Shown piece by piece: positions 1 through 11,895 of a stretch of 64,000 nt of DNA. The notes below the pieces were generated by a model. The model was not told the origin of the DNA. It saw nothing but the letters and a program-made list of their open reading frames with translations, and made no database searches. Where the stretch lies: the NCBI RefSeq assembly GCF_030867145.1, contig NC_134426.1, positions 9,176,001 to 9,240,000 on the forward strand, given 5' to 3'. Each line of letters begins with the position of its first letter. Positions within the stretch are counted from its first letter, which is position 1. The stretch is from Opisthocomus hoazin (lineage: Eukaryota > Chordata > Aves > Opisthocomiformes > Opisthocomidae). The translations under genes were made by a program, and so were the position numbers.

Positions 1-1408
1 TAGATGGTCTGTGCCGGATTCCTCCGTCAGCCCTGCTTCGAAAATGCGAACGTCTGCAGATAGCTCGCAGGCAGAAAGAGCTAGCCTGGAAAGCTGTTGC
101 TCAGCCTCATCTGGCCATGGCACTGCTCGCACAGAGGCACAGAGTCTGGGGCTGCTTGCTTGTCTTGCCACATCAAATGTCAGACGTATCTTTGGGGGTC
201 CGTGCAGGGGGCCTCCAGCAGCCCTGCTTTGAAAATGCGAACGTCTGCAGATAGCTCGCACCCAGAAAGAGCTAGCCTGGAAAGCTGTAGCTCGGCTTCA
301 TCTGCCCATTGTACTGCTCGCACAGAGGCACAGAGACTGGGGCTGCTTGCTTGTCTTGCCACCTCAGACTTCAAACGTAGCTTAGGTGGTCCGTACCGGG
401 CGTCTCCGGTAGCCCTGCTCTGAAAATGTGAACGTCTGCAGATACCTCGCAGCCAAAAATAGCTAGCCTGGAAAGCTGTTGCTCAGCCTCATCTGCCCAT
501 GGCACTGCTCGCACAGAGGCACAGAGACTGGGGCTGCTTGCTTGTACTGCCACCTAAAACTTCAAACATATCTGTAGGGGTACATGAAGGGGGCCTCCGC
601 AGCCCTGCTCTGAAAATGCAAACGTCTGCAGATAAGTGGCCGCCAGAATGAGCTAGGCTGGAAAGCTGTTCCTCAGCCTCATCTGCCCATGGCACTGCTC
701 GCACAGAGGCACAGAGACTGGGGCTGCTTGCTTGTCTTGCCTCCTTAAACTTCAAAAGTAGCTTTGGGTGTTCGTGATTTGGGCCTCCGGCAGCCCTGCT
801 CCCTAAATGCGAACGTCTGCAGATAGCTCGCAGTCAGACAGAGCTAGCCTGGAAAGCTGTTGCTCAGCCTCATCTGCCCATGGCACTGCTCACACAGAGG
901 CACAGAGACTGGAGCTGCTTGCTTGTCTTGCCCCCTCAAACTTCAAACGTACCACAGATGGTTCGTGACGGGCTCCTCCAGCAGCCCTGCTCTGAAAATG
1001 CGAAAGTCTGCAGATAGCTCGCAGGCAGAAAGAGCTAGCCTGGAAAGCTGTTGCTCAGCCTCATCTGCCCATGGCACTGCTCACGCAGAGGCACAGAGAC
1101 TGGGGCTGTTTCCTTGTACTGCCACCTAAAACTTCAAGCATATCTTTAGTGGTACATGCAGGGGGCCTCCGCAGCCCTGCTCTGAAATTGCGAACGTCTG
1201 CAGATAGCTCGCAGGCAGAAAGAGCTAATCTGGAAAGCTGTTGCTCAGCCTCATCTGCCCATGGCACTGCTCGCACAGAGGCACAGAGACTGGGGCTGCT
1301 TGCTTGTCTTGCCCCCTCAAAATTCAAACGTTGCTTACGTGGTCCGTGCAGGTGGCCTCCGGCAGCCCTGCTCTGAAAATGCGAACGTCTGCATGTAGCT
1401 CACAGCTT
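1..1408 (+). repeat. ~191-bp tandem satellite, left block (about 7.4 monomers)
   Basis: Direct tandem copies spaced 190-191 bp. Each carries the landmarks CTGCAGATAGCTCGCAG, GAGCTAGCCTGGAAAGCT and CATCTGCCCATGGCACTGC, and ends with CCCTGCTCTGAAAATGCGAA. Monomers here differ from one another at many sites and show no higher-order period. The orientation is the same as in the large array at 38-60 kb. The block runs off the left edge of the window. It ends near 1408, where the last monomer reads GCATGTAGCTCACAG and then passes into unique DNA. Open frames across it are by-products of low stop density, not genes. Similarity in length to named avian ~190-bp satellites is noted, but identity is untested. 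Confidence 0.97.
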
Positions 1409-1803
1409 AACAGGAAGAATGATGTGGGGAGTTTGAATCGTAAGAATGGGTCATTCCTCCCTTTTCGCTACCGCTGTTTGAGCAAGAGCGAAGTGTAGTT
1501 CCGCAGGCATTTGTGACCAGCTGCAGTTCGTGTAACGCACTTTCCATGGGTCTCGCACCACAGATGGGGAAGATACTGCGGAAAAGTCACCTGCTGTGCT
1601 TACACGTGACAGGTAGTGATGGTCTGGGGCTGTGACTGCCCTGAGGTGGGGGTTCTCGCTGCTGCAGAAAGCCAGCAGCAGGCAGTTAATACAGAGTTGT
1701 TGCAAAGTGTTTCCTCCTCATCCCTCCCAAATGAATAGAGACAGTGTTTATTAGGGAACTCGGTCACCAAGATGTGTGGGTTTTTTATTCTTTCAACCCT
1801 CAG
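1409..1803 (+). other. Truncated NDEL1 intron
   Basis: Unique non-coding DNA between the satellite edge and the first recognisable NDEL1 exon. It ends in a pyrimidine-rich stretch and the acceptor CAG at 1801-1803. The NDEL1 exons expected upstream are not present. I see no other feature in it. Confidence 0.6.
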
Positions 1804-1977
1804 ACTTACGGCAAGAGCTAGCAGTACGGGAGAGGCAACAAGAAGTCACCCGAAAGTCAGCGCCCAGTTCTCCGACTCTAGACTGTGAAAAGATGGATTC
1901 GGCTGTCCAGGCATCTCTCTCCTTGCCAGCTACACCTGTTGGAAAAGGATCAGAAAATAGTTTTCCTTCCCCAAAAT
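1804..1977 (+). CDS. NDEL1: NDEL1 exon: end of coiled coil and start of C-terminal region
   Basis: Encodes [18 protein letters not shown], then [20 protein letters not shown], then [17 protein letters not shown]. This matches the stretch of NDEL1 that leaves the coiled coil and enters the phosphorylated C-terminal part. The acceptor CAG is at 1801-1803 and the donor GTATAA starts at 1978. The exon starts with two bases of a codon and ends with one, so it is in phase with the next exon. The last exon base is T where I would expect G, which would make the junction codon Ser rather than the Ala I recall. The ATPV motif (a known proline-directed kinase site region) is retained. Confidence 0.9.
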
Positions 1978-2822
1978 GTATAATTTGTAGAAACTGTGTC
2001 TAGTTGTTAGGCAGTACCTGCAGCTTGTTAACAAACAATTTCAGGCCAGGTGCTTGTTGGTGAACTTGAAGTAAGTGTAGGTAGGTGTGGATCCCACCTG
2101 CATTGGATCAGGTGTGTTTAAATCCTGGGGCAGTATCAGGTGCATTTAAGGAGTATAATCAGTAAGCAGCATGGAGAAGCAGGACGGTGAAGCTTAGATA
2201 CTGCTTTTACCGGGGCAAGGGTTTGTGCTCTGCAGTGGATGCCTGCAGCAGAGCTCTGAAGACCTTTGAGATCGCAGGGAAGTGCAGTGGCTGATATTTC
2301 TGCTTAAATGTGGAGCAGCAGTGGTGAGTAAATGGTGGGCAATAATTCAAACAGTCTAGACTGCCCCTGTTACAACACATACTTTTTGGGGGTCTTGTTT
2401 TCTCTATGAGGCAGCAGGGTGTTAGTCCAGTCTGCTTCCCTGTCTGGAAGGCTCTGGACAACTGCAAGGATTAATAAGTTATTTTTCAAATTAGAAAGAA
2501 TAGATTCCATGGGAAGCTCTGGCTGGATTAGATGGATTGCGGGTAATAGCCTTGCAGATGGAGAGTGCGAGAACTCTGTGTGTAGTTCTAATGGGAAAGA
2601 GGGCAGTGGACAGGAATTAAGCTTTTTCGTTTTTCCATGGCTAGTGATCATGTAGTCTGCGTGTTATTGTGGGGTAATTGTGTGAATAGCCTGCAGTAGG
2701 ATTTTAGATTTACTTTTTTATGTTGGAGTTGATTTATTGAAATTGAAACAAACAAACAAAAAAAAAAATAAAAAAACCTGTGGAGAAGTGGAGCAGGTAA
2801 TAAAATGTGTCTGTGTTTGCAG
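1978..2822 (+). other. NDEL1 intron
   Basis: Starts with GTATAA and ends with TGTTTGCAG. It contains an A-rich tract near 2755-2775. No other feature was recognised. Confidence 0.75.
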
Positions 2823-2914
2823 CTATACCAAATGGATTTGGTACCAGCCCCCTTACTCCTTTGGCTAGAATATCTGCGCTCAACATTGTGGGAGATCTGT
2901 TGCGGAAAGTGGGG
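2823..2914 (+). CDS. NDEL1: NDEL1 exon: AIPNGFG...LLRKVG segment
   Basis: Encodes [17 protein letters not shown] followed by [13 protein letters not shown]. The 92-bp exon has acceptor GCAG before 2823 and donor GTGAGT at 2915-2920. The TP and ARIS motifs correspond to the mitotic kinase sites described for human NDEL1 (around residues 245 and 251, from memory). The residue after TP is Leu rather than the Ser I recall in mammals. Phase is kept with both flanking exons. Confidence 0.93.
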
Positions 2915-5800
2915 GTGAGTGCTCTGAACTGAAGTATTCCTGTCTCGGTGGGGTTGTCACTGAGCTTTCATCCTTGTGCACAATCACAAGGTCTTGGCCT
3001 GTGCTGTAGTTTCCAAAGCATCCATATTCAGTGTTTAGTATGTGATAATGTATTTTTTTTAATGATCTTGATTTGTAAAGCATATTACTAAGGTTCCGAT
3101 TCCAACTTTGGGTGATGAAATTCATATTTGGAGTAAGAAGTTTCTCAAGCACTTTGGTGTATGGGGTTAGACACTGTCAGCCACTTGTTCTTACCTCAGG
3201 TGTGGCCTGTGGCTTCCTCTCTAGTGAGACCCAGATGCAGAACTGGCACTCAGACTCTGGGTGCCTGCTGCACAGTAACTGTGTGTCATGGGAGGGGAGC
3301 TGAGATCATGCCTGGGGAGATATGCAACAGGTGCTGAAAACAGAAAAAAAAGTAGAAGCCTGTGCTAAGAAAGTGAGAAAATAAATCAGGAGAAAGCCAA
3401 ATGTTCCCATCTGTAGTTGATGGGGAAGTGAAATGCGTGAGCCTTTAAAGGGATTACCACAATAAGCAAGGAAGAAGTGGTTTAAACATCTGTTACAGTG
3501 TTGTTTAGGATGCCAGGCTTTCCAGTTGAATGAAGGCGACTCTTGAGTTATGAGAAGCTTGTTGACGTGCCTCAGTGGCTGGTGTTCTGAGTGGAAGCAT
3601 GTGTAGCCTCCGTGTCTCGCCGCCGGTGCTGGCTTTCCTCTGTCTCTTGTGGTTAGCACTGAGAACAGCAATAGCTGCAGTACAGACAGTTGTTTTAGCA
3701 AAGTTTGAAATTAAAAATTAACTCATTGTTCATGTTTGGAGTCGGTGAGCTCGTAGCTGGTTTGAAAGGGCAGCAGGATAACTCGGGGTTATGGAGTGAC
3801 ATGTTTAAAATGGGATCATTGTGAGTAAGAGTCTGCAGGGGATTTAGAGAGCTTAAGCACAATCCCGTGTGATTACTCTGCAAGAACAGGAAATGTCAAA
3901 TAAGCATGGTTGTTCCCAGCCTGCTCCGAGACACACGCTCTGCCAGTGGTACAAAATTCCAGCTCATGCATTTGTTCAGTAATGATTAGAGGATGTTTAG
4001 CATTTCTGTGGCTTTGGCTACTCATAAGATGCCTCATCCTGAGCCTCAGACTCCATTTCTCTGCAAGAAGTTTCCCCTCAGCTTTCTTGCATGCAGCTGA
4101 GATAGAGTCACTTGGCACAGATCACACAGGCTATTTCCAGCTGATAGGTGCTTTGAGACCAAGAGGTAGGTAGTTATCTATATCTCACAGGGTCACAGAA
4201 TGGTGGGGGTTGGAAGGGACCTCTGTGGGTCACCCGGTCCAGCCCCCTGCCGAAGCAGGGTCACCCAGAGCAGGCTGCACAGGACCTTGTCCAGGAGGGT
4301 TTGAGTATCTCTAGAGAAGGAGACTCCACAGCCTCTCTGGGTAGCCTGTTCTAGTGCTCTGTCACCCTCAGAGTGAAGAAGTTGTTCTTCATGTTCAGCT
4401 GGAACTTCCTATTCTTCAATTTGAGCCTGTTGCCCCTTGTCGCTGGGCACCACTGAAAAGAATCTGACCACATCCTCTTGACACCGACCCTGAAGATGTT
4501 TCTAGGCAGTTATAAGGTCCCCTCTCTGCCTTCTCTTCTCCAGGCTGAACAAGCCCAGCTCCCTTAGCCTTTCCTCGTAGGAGAGATGCTCCAGTCCCCT
4601 CACCATCCTCATAGCCCTCCGCTGGACTCTCTCCAGTAGCTCCTCATCTTTCTTGAACTGGGGAGCCCAGAACTGGACAGAGTACTGCAGATGGGGCCTC
4701 ACTAGGACCAAGTAGAGGGGAAGGAGAACCTCCCTCGACCTGCTGACCACAATATATCTGCCTATATAGCCACTGAGTAAGCTTGCATGGATTTCTAGAA
4801 CACTGTGTAGTGTTCACTTACTTGTGATAGCATGCCAGTGTCTTATCAGTGGAATATTTTTCTACGTGGAATGGGACCAAGCCCCGTGTTTGGGGAGATG
4901 AGGTTTTGTCTCCGCTGTATGCATTTGCAAGTGTATGAATGCTCCCATGCGCAGGGTGGATGTAAGAAATTGTTGCAAGGACTTTCTGCTAGACCGGACT
5001 GCTATTGAAGCAAAGCCTCAGTTTGTGACAGACAGCAGAAAGGGCAGGGGGTGTGCTGCAGTGAAGGAGAGAATCAGGATTTTGGCCTCCCTTCTGGCAG
5101 GAGTCAGCAGATGAGGCAGAGACTGTCACCTTGTACAGGGGAACAAGATCTCACCAGGCTTGCTGCGAAGTAGTACAGGTGAGGTACAGACCACAGAGAC
5201 AGGCTTAGTTGCTGCCTTGGGTTCCTCACCTGATGCTGTAGCACTTCTTGTTCTGAAGCATACCAATGGCACTTAAGAAACTGGCTTTGTTTTGCAGGCT
5301 AAAATTAAGAAAGTAATGCTAGAAGGCATTGCCCTGGAGAAAAAAATTTGAATTTCCAAATACAAAGTCCCAAATACAAAGTCCCTCGCAAAACTTGAGG
5401 ATTCTGCTTTAGGCTCTGTCTTAGACTTCTGATTAGCTTATGCCAGCCTTACTGCAGCTGCTGAAGCAGGAAGTTTTGGTAACTTCTGCTAGGAATTGGC
5501 TTCCTTATTTTAGGTAATTAATTGAGTGTTGATATGTTGTAAAATCTGAGCCCGGATGGAACTGAGTCACGCGTGGCAGTCTGCGTCAGCGTCTCGTTGT
5601 GTGGGTTTCCTTTGTGGTTGGATGACAGAGAAAATGACAGCTTTGTTCCCATTCAGTTCAGCTTTCGCCAAAGGTGATCACACTGGGTTCCTGATCGTGG
5701 TGATCTTGGGGTCATGACAAAGCCTGAACTTGAGCAGCAAAATACTTCCTCTTAAAGGTATTACTTTTTTGACGTCATTTTTTTTTTCCCCCTTTCACAG
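2915..5800 (+). other. NDEL1 intron containing a CR1 fragment
   Basis: Donor GTGAGT at 2915; acceptor after a long pyrimidine tract (TTTTTTTTTCCCCCTTTCACAG) ending at 5800. The only recognisable content is the CR1 piece at about 4186-4750. Confidence 0.75.
4186..4750 (-). mobile_element. CR1 LINE, 5'-truncated, minus strand
   Basis: Begins on the + strand with a degenerate copy of the CR1 3' end (GGTCACAGAATGGTGGGGG, then TTGGAAGGGACCT) and continues through 3' UTR-type sequence. It then enters the end of ORF2, where the minus strand encodes [20 protein letters not shown] and [20 protein letters not shown], the conserved C-terminal end of the CR1 reverse-transcriptase protein. It is inert: only the last ~560 bp of a ~4.5-kb element remain. 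Confidence 0.93.
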
Positions 5801-5952
5801 GCCTTAGAATCCAAATTAGCTGCTTGCAGAAATTTTGCAAAGGACCAGGCATCACGGAAATCCTACATTTCAGGGAATGTTAACAGCGGCGTGATGAACA
5901 GCAATGGCACAAAGTACCCTCATCCGGGACATACTTCTTTCTTTGACAAAGG
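5801..5952 (+). CDS. NDEL1: NDEL1 exon: [16 protein letters not shown]...SFFDKG
   Basis: Encodes [20 protein letters not shown], then [18 protein letters not shown] and HTSFFDKG. The Cys in AACRNF corresponds to the palmitoylated cysteine described for NDEL1 (C273 in human, from memory), which modulates dynein binding. The acceptor TTTCACAG ends at 5800; the donor GTAAGT follows at 5953. This exon, with [17 protein letters not shown], is the clearest discriminator of NDEL1 from NDE1. Confidence 0.95.
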
Positions 5953-8900
5953 GTAAGTAAGGATATGCTTTTATCCTGAAAGGGAGTGTGTTTCAGGATG
6001 CTACTTGGAGCAGAAGTTATTCTTGGTTTGTCTTTAGCCCACCACAGCTTTCATCCTATAGGACAAATAAATTGTGGAGCCAGTCTCAAGGGGATGGGGA
6101 GGGTGACAGTGCTGATTTCTGTAAAGCAAAGAGCAAAGCAAGCGTGATTGTCTCGTAGCTGGCAGGGTGTCAGTGCCTGTCCTGTCCCTCTGCTGCCGAA
6201 TCTCTTGGCAGCTGCATCTCAGGTAATAAAAAAATCAACCCAGGCAGCAAACCTGCTGGTGAAGTGAACGTGCCCTTCGAAAGGATCTCAAGTAAGTAGC
6301 GGTGGAGTTGCCATAGCTACTGGTGTGCTCACACGGGGGAAGTACGTGATGGCAAATCTGGAGGTTCCCTTGGTGAGAACAGCTGAGTGCAGGCAGCAAA
6401 TGCTCGCTTGGAGGGTGGTGCCCTGTTTGCTCTACTTCCCCCTCTATGAGGGGAAAAAGAAAACGTCATGAAGGGCGTAGTTCTGGCTGATCGAGGGAGC
6501 AACTGCTTCCATGCTGTCTGTGCTGTGCGTCAGCCGTGAAGCCAGAAACTGCTTTCACAGGAGAAACGACCCCGTGTGTCTCCCGTGACTCGCCCGTGGT
6601 CAGGGCTTTCTGCACATCCTCAATACAGAATTCATTTTGGAGAAGTAAATGAGCAGTTGCTGACCTGAAGAGTGCCGTATACAGAGCAGACAAGCTGAGC
6701 TTCCTACAATCATCCTCGTTTGAGCTGAATTGTGTTGCTACGTGGGTAGCGGGGCAAGTTGCATCTTAGAAACTGGTATTCGGAGTTTTTTTAGAGTCAC
6801 TGTTGTTTGCTGGTTTTGGAAAAGAAGAGTTTAGAGACATAACAAAGTCAGTGTCCTGTGCAAATGGGACAGACTTTTGGGTCGTCTGTGCACTGCAAGG
6901 CTGGCTGGGGTCTGTGCATCACCACGGCAGCTCACACTTGCAGGGCACGGGCGATATTTCAGGTACAAGCTGTCAGGGTAGTTGCTAGGGAGAGATTATA
7001 GCTGTTCTTAGGAGGCAGCATGGCTATATCGAGTTGTGGTGTGACAAATAAGCTGATTGCTGTGTGGGGTGGGGTCACTTTTAATGATCTGGATTGTCAT
7101 CACACTTGCTATCTGGGCTGGCTGCCTGGAGTTACCAGCAGGTTGTAGCTGAAAAAGGTTTAGAAACCCACCCTCCTGAAAACTAACTTCTACAGCAGAG
7201 CTGGAGGATGTTAGTGGGCTAGAAAAGGGGGTGGAAATGACTGACGTCCTTATCAGAAGGTTGTTAGAGATCCCTGCTGTCCTGTCCTCCTCCTCTGAGC
7301 GCCCACATGCTGTTGACAGCGGATGGCCCGTGCCTCTTCCCCGCATCGGCTCCTGCTCAATCTTGCTGCCCCTGTGGAGGTCTCTGAGTGCTGGGGCTGA
7401 TCGCAGTGTCTGTGCTGGGCACGCGTCTCCGTGGCTGCCGTGTAAAACCTGTACAACTTTGCACGTGTAAGCTGAACCGAGCTCTGAACCGCAATGTGGT
7501 CAGCCCCATCACGCCCGCACGCTGCAGCAGCCGCCCAGCTCCAGCTGCGCTGGCAGGATTTGGACCTGGAGCATGCGGCGGTGGCTGGGCACGAGGGGCT
7601 GAGGCAAGGCATGCCTTGCTTATCCCCTCTCCTCCTCTCTCCCCAGCCCCTGTACTCTCCTCCCTGCCCCTCATTGTTGCTGGAGCCTGAAACAGCCACA
7701 TGTGATTGTAGATGCCATCCCATCTGCAGCCACTGCCTAAAGAGCAGCCCGTTGTTGGGTGGTGGGAATGGGACAGAGGTAACTCAGCTGCAGCATTACA
7801 TTTCCCCTTACTTTCCTTCCTCTGCCATTTTGTTGGTTAAAGTGTTTGGCCAGTCTCCATCTCCTGTCAAACATCTGCTCTTTGCCTGCTGAGCGGAGCT
7901 GAGCAGGCAGCCGAAGACAGCGATGGGCAGGAGCTGACATAGGGGAGTATCACTTTAGCAGAGGCCTGGAGGACAGCTGGGCCCGCAGCGAGGCTTTGCT
8001 GGGGAATTGGAAGAGTCAGGACTTGCCTACATTTTCAAAACTCAATGTCTGCTGTGAGATTAGATTCCTGCAGACTTGTTCCTTCAGGAATGTGCTGTTA
8101 CTGTTCGGATGCCCGGGCATGGCAGAACAGCACCTGAGGATGTTCTCGAATAGATACTTGTTTTTTTTGGTGTTGTAATATTTCTTAATTGGTTATTAAC
8201 TTCGATCCAATTGGGGAACAAAATGGCTCTGACTTTGATGGGCTCTGCAGAGCCTTGGCACTTGAACAGCAGAGCTGAGGCAGCATGTGAGCCAGCATGT
8301 AGTGTTTGTTGCTTGAGGCATGAACTCCGTGTTCACTGCTCCCCCACTCCCCTGCCCGCACTCTTATCAAAGTCCTTGTAGATGGTGTTTATGCTTAGGT
8401 TATTTTGGTCAATCTGCTGGGCTTTGTTTTATTCAAACAAGCTCAGGTTTGAATGTGAGAAGCACCTCTGCTTGCACACTTGTAGCAGTCCCGTGAAGCA
8501 CGTAGGGATATTTACACAGTGCACACAGTTACCCCAACCCTGATCGTAACACATCAGGCAGCGAAAGCAGGGCGGTCTTCCCGTTCCCTAGTCCGCCTTA
8601 TGAAAAAGTTTTCCTGGAAAAGAGGGACGTGTGGGTACCTCGGATGCAGGTGAGTAATCCCATGTCCTGTAACGTGCTTTGCAATGCTCCAGGGTTTTAT
8701 CTGGGTCACGCGCTTGCGGCCGTGGAGTATGGTGGGAGTGCTGGTTGTCGCTGAAATAGGACCCCTCGTCTGCCCGGGCAGAGGTGGAAGGGGAGAGATC
8801 TGGTGAGGTTCAGCTGAACACCTTTGCTTTGCCCCATTCCTTGCGTCCAGGGTTATGGCCAAGAATGTCTTTATCGTGTGCATAAACTGTTTCAATTTTT

Positions 8901-11807
8901 CTCCACTAGGCGTGAAAAGGTCATATTCCCCACCTTGGTCATGGGTAAATGAATTCATTTGCAATGATAAGCTGCATGTCTTTTAACTCGGTGCTTGGAG
9001 GTGCAGAGTCGGTGGTTGTGCTAACTGCATGGGGTAGTTCTCTCAGCGTTACAAACTAATGGTCCATGATCAAAGCCTGAGGCCACAATCCCTCTCTTTC
9101 TCCTTACTTTAGATAAACTCCTCTGCTGCTGTGACCTGTTGCAAACATAAGATTGAGTGCTGCTTGCTTTCTTGATCTAATCAATAGTTCTTCAAATACA
9201 TGCATGGTTCTGATTGAATCAGTCACATCAGAGATACAGGATGAAGTATCCCTGCTGTTAATTTAGTGAATTTTGAAAGTTAGTTTGCCCTTTGGTCGTG
9301 TTTTTCCTTCGACGTTTCGTTGCTGTCGTCTTGTCGATGCTCGGTTGCTGTGGTTCTGGCCGATGGGAAAGCCAACAAAGGCACAGATGTGCTGGGAGCC
9401 GGCCAGGGTTGCAGAGCAGGGGCGGAGGACGGTGTGATCAGCAGCGTGCGCGTCGAGACAGCAGTGCTCCGGCTCGGTGCCACCGTCCCTGCCCGCCACA
9501 GCCGTGCCAGCTGGAAGCAGCCTGCTCAGACCCCGGGGTCCAGGGCTCTGTGGGGGGATCCTGGGCACAGGGGCTCGGTGCAGGCACCACCTCCAGCATC
9601 CAAGGGTCTGGCTCGTCTCCCTCATCTGCCTCTCGAGGGAGCGCGGAGGGTTCCCTGTGCTGTCGAAAGGTGCAGGTCCCTGCCAGCTTCATCTGCCACA
9701 GCCTTGTCCCCATCTTCCTCCTTGCATCTCCGTGCTGGGCGTTCCTCTGCCTCCTTGTGCTGTTACTGCTGCTTGGGTGTGTTTCAAAGCACTGCCCTGC
9801 CTGAAAACTCCCTTTTCCTCTTGTTTTATTGGGGGGCTGGTCTCCAAGCATGCTTTGAGCCCATCCATTTACTCCTCAGCCTGGGCTGTTCAGCAACAGA
9901 AGAATTTTCTGCTGAGGCTTTATTGGATACTTAGAGTTGAGAGAGTCTTGGAGATAAGGTGCCAAGCACAAAATACAGCTTGGAATAAAGATTAATATGT
10001 AAAAATCTGTCTTTAGCAATCACAGGGCAGAGAGAGCAGTTGGAAACGGGCACAAGGTCCACGCCACTGCACGGGCAGGCAGTCAGGAACATCCATCAGA
10101 AACCACTGCTGGGGCTGTTCCCAGCAGGGACTGGGGCTTCGGCTCCCTGTGAAGCACCCCTGAGCCCAGTTTCTTAGGAAGCCCAGAGCAAGGGCGCAGC
10201 GCGGGCCCCACAGAGTGGGTCGGGTCTGAGGGATGGCGAAATGAGGCAGAAGCAGCAGGCAAGTGATCTGGCTGGGATTAATGGCTGTGGGCAGGTCTCC
10301 AGGCTGTCGGGCAGCGTCAGCTGCATGCAGGAGCCCCGCGCCTGTGCCAGGCCTGGGCAGAGCGGCTGAAGGCTGGAGCGATGCGTGTGCTCCTCCCGGC
10401 ACTGTCGGAGACCTTGGAGACCGGGCGCAAGGACTTCTCTTCCCCGCTCTCCTCTGGGAGGTTAGCCAGGAGTCATCCAGCATACTTTATTTGTTATTTT
10501 TCACAGTTCCTCTGTTACAACCCCCACCATTCTGAGATTCTATGGGGAAAGGAAACAGCCTGACTCCCTGCGGCAGCGAGCTGCGTTACCATGGGAATCT
10601 GTTCTTGCTAGCGACTGTCGGGATTTTAGCTCTTCATGGAAGGAGCTTGTGACTGCCCAGTGCAACGGCAGCAGCCTCTGGGGTTGCTGGTGGGGTTTTT
10701 TCATCCCTGACGCAGGAGCTGCAAGGTCACCGGTGAATGTGCGCAGCACAGGAACAGGAGTGCGGAAACCGCGCTGCTCTGCCCGGGGATGCAGTCGTGA
10801 GCCACCGCGCGTGGGCTGGTGGCATCTCGGTCCCGTGGGCAGTGACGGCAGCGAGCGGGATGTGCTCTGCGGAGTGGGCGCAGCCTGGGACCCCGGAGCT
10901 GCCGGCTCCTGGCTTGGCTTTGAGCTCGTCAGGAGAGCCCTCGGCTTCTCTTCCTTCTTGCTTCTACTCACTGCAGCTCACAGCTCTGGGCAGCTGAGGC
11001 TGTCTCCTCAGGTGTCCCCTCTCCCAAAAGTAGCTCTGCCAGGAGGGATCTCAATGGCATCTTCTGGGGTGCAGGTGGTTCGGGCGAAGCTGGTGAAGGA
11101 CTGCAGAAGCAGCACTTGGGAGCCAGCAGAAGTAGAGGTAGGGACCTTGCAGGGCTGGGGGAGTTCTCCCTCGCCTTTGTTATTACAAACCCGACTGTGA
11201 GGGCAGGGTGCTGGTTCTGGGACAACAGTGGGGGTGGACGTGCTGTCCTGATATGGGGATGCCATCGCTTCTGGTTGTCAAGGCTGTGGTGGTGGTGATG
11301 ATCAGCAGATGGTGAGCCTGGGCAGACGCTGTGTGTTGAGCCTGATCACAGAAGATCTGCCAAAGCCAGAACGGAGTAGAGATGGAAAAGCTGTCAGACC
11401 CATGTTTTCCTCTCGCAGCCCACCAGCACCCGTGAAGAGGGGAGGGGAGCTGGCTGTGGGGAGCGAGCATGCAGCGCTGCTGTGCCCGGCCCCTCAGCTG
11501 CCCAGAGCCCAGCGTGGGGGCCTGGGGTCTGCGCAGGAGCTGCTTGTCCTCCTGGGGTGGTCATCAGGCAGCACCCACCACCTCCAGGCAGCGGGGTGAG
11601 CACCCACCTGCTCCTGTCCCTGGCTGCGGGTGGGCGCAGCCGTGGGAGCCCTGTTGTGGTCACAGTGGCCTTGCAGCCATCGTACAGCCAGGGTGAGGTG
11701 AGAGGGGAGGAGAGGGGTCTGTTCTCCAGCTGCTGGGGCCGGGAGGGGTGAGCGGTGCCATCTCCTGGGGCTCATCACTTACCGGCCTGTCTCTTCTTGC
11801 TCCTCAG
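5953..11807 (+). other. Last NDEL1 intron, 5.9 kb
   Basis: Donor GTAAGTAAGG at 5953; acceptor CTCCTCAG ending at 11807. The part from about 9300 to 11800 is GC-rich and open in several frames on both strands. None of these frames resembles a known protein, and opposite-strand frames overlap, so I read it as intron. No transposon or RNA gene was recognised. Confidence 0.65.
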
Positions 11808-11895
11808 GGCAGTAAACGGCTTTGATCAAGGTCCCCCCAGACTGGGAGCCTCTCGACCGTCCTCGGCGCCTGGCATGCTCCCCCTGAGCGTATGA
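11808..11895 (+). CDS. NDEL1: NDEL1 terminal coding exon
   Basis: The first base completes the Gly codon of the previous exon. The exon then encodes [20 protein letters not shown] followed by PGMLPLSV and TGA at 11893-11895. The [12 protein letters not shown] ending is diagnostic of NDEL1. The acceptor is TTGCTCCTCAG. The middle (QGPPRLGA) is slightly shorter and different from the proline-rich mammalian version. Confidence 0.93.

Larger units (their letters stand above)
1804..11895 (+). other. NDEL1: NDEL1 gene fragment (last four coding exons)
   Basis: Gene-level entry. NDEL1 encodes a cytoplasmic coiled-coil protein that binds LIS1 and cytoplasmic dynein and acts in nuclear positioning, spindle organisation and neuronal migration. 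Four exons (1804-1977, 2823-2914, 5801-5952, 11808-11895) join in phase and end with the NDEL1-type C terminus (...[13 protein letters not shown]). That ending separates it from the paralogue NDE1. The N-terminal coiled-coil exons, which bind LIS1 and dimerise, are missing because satellite DNA occupies the upstream position. The copy therefore encodes only about the C-terminal 40-50% of the protein unless the remaining exons lie beyond the satellite. Its convergent neighbour is MYH10, as in other vertebrates. Confidence 0.9.

Noticed and set aside
9292..11778. Several 130-200 codon frames in the last NDEL1 intron
   Set aside because: They overlap in many frames on both strands in GC-rich DNA, have proline/serine/arginine-biased composition and show no recognisable domain or splice pattern.
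1804..11895. NDE1 rather than NDEL1
   Set aside because: [17 protein letters not shown] and the [12 protein letters not shown] ending are NDEL1 features; NDE1 ends differently.
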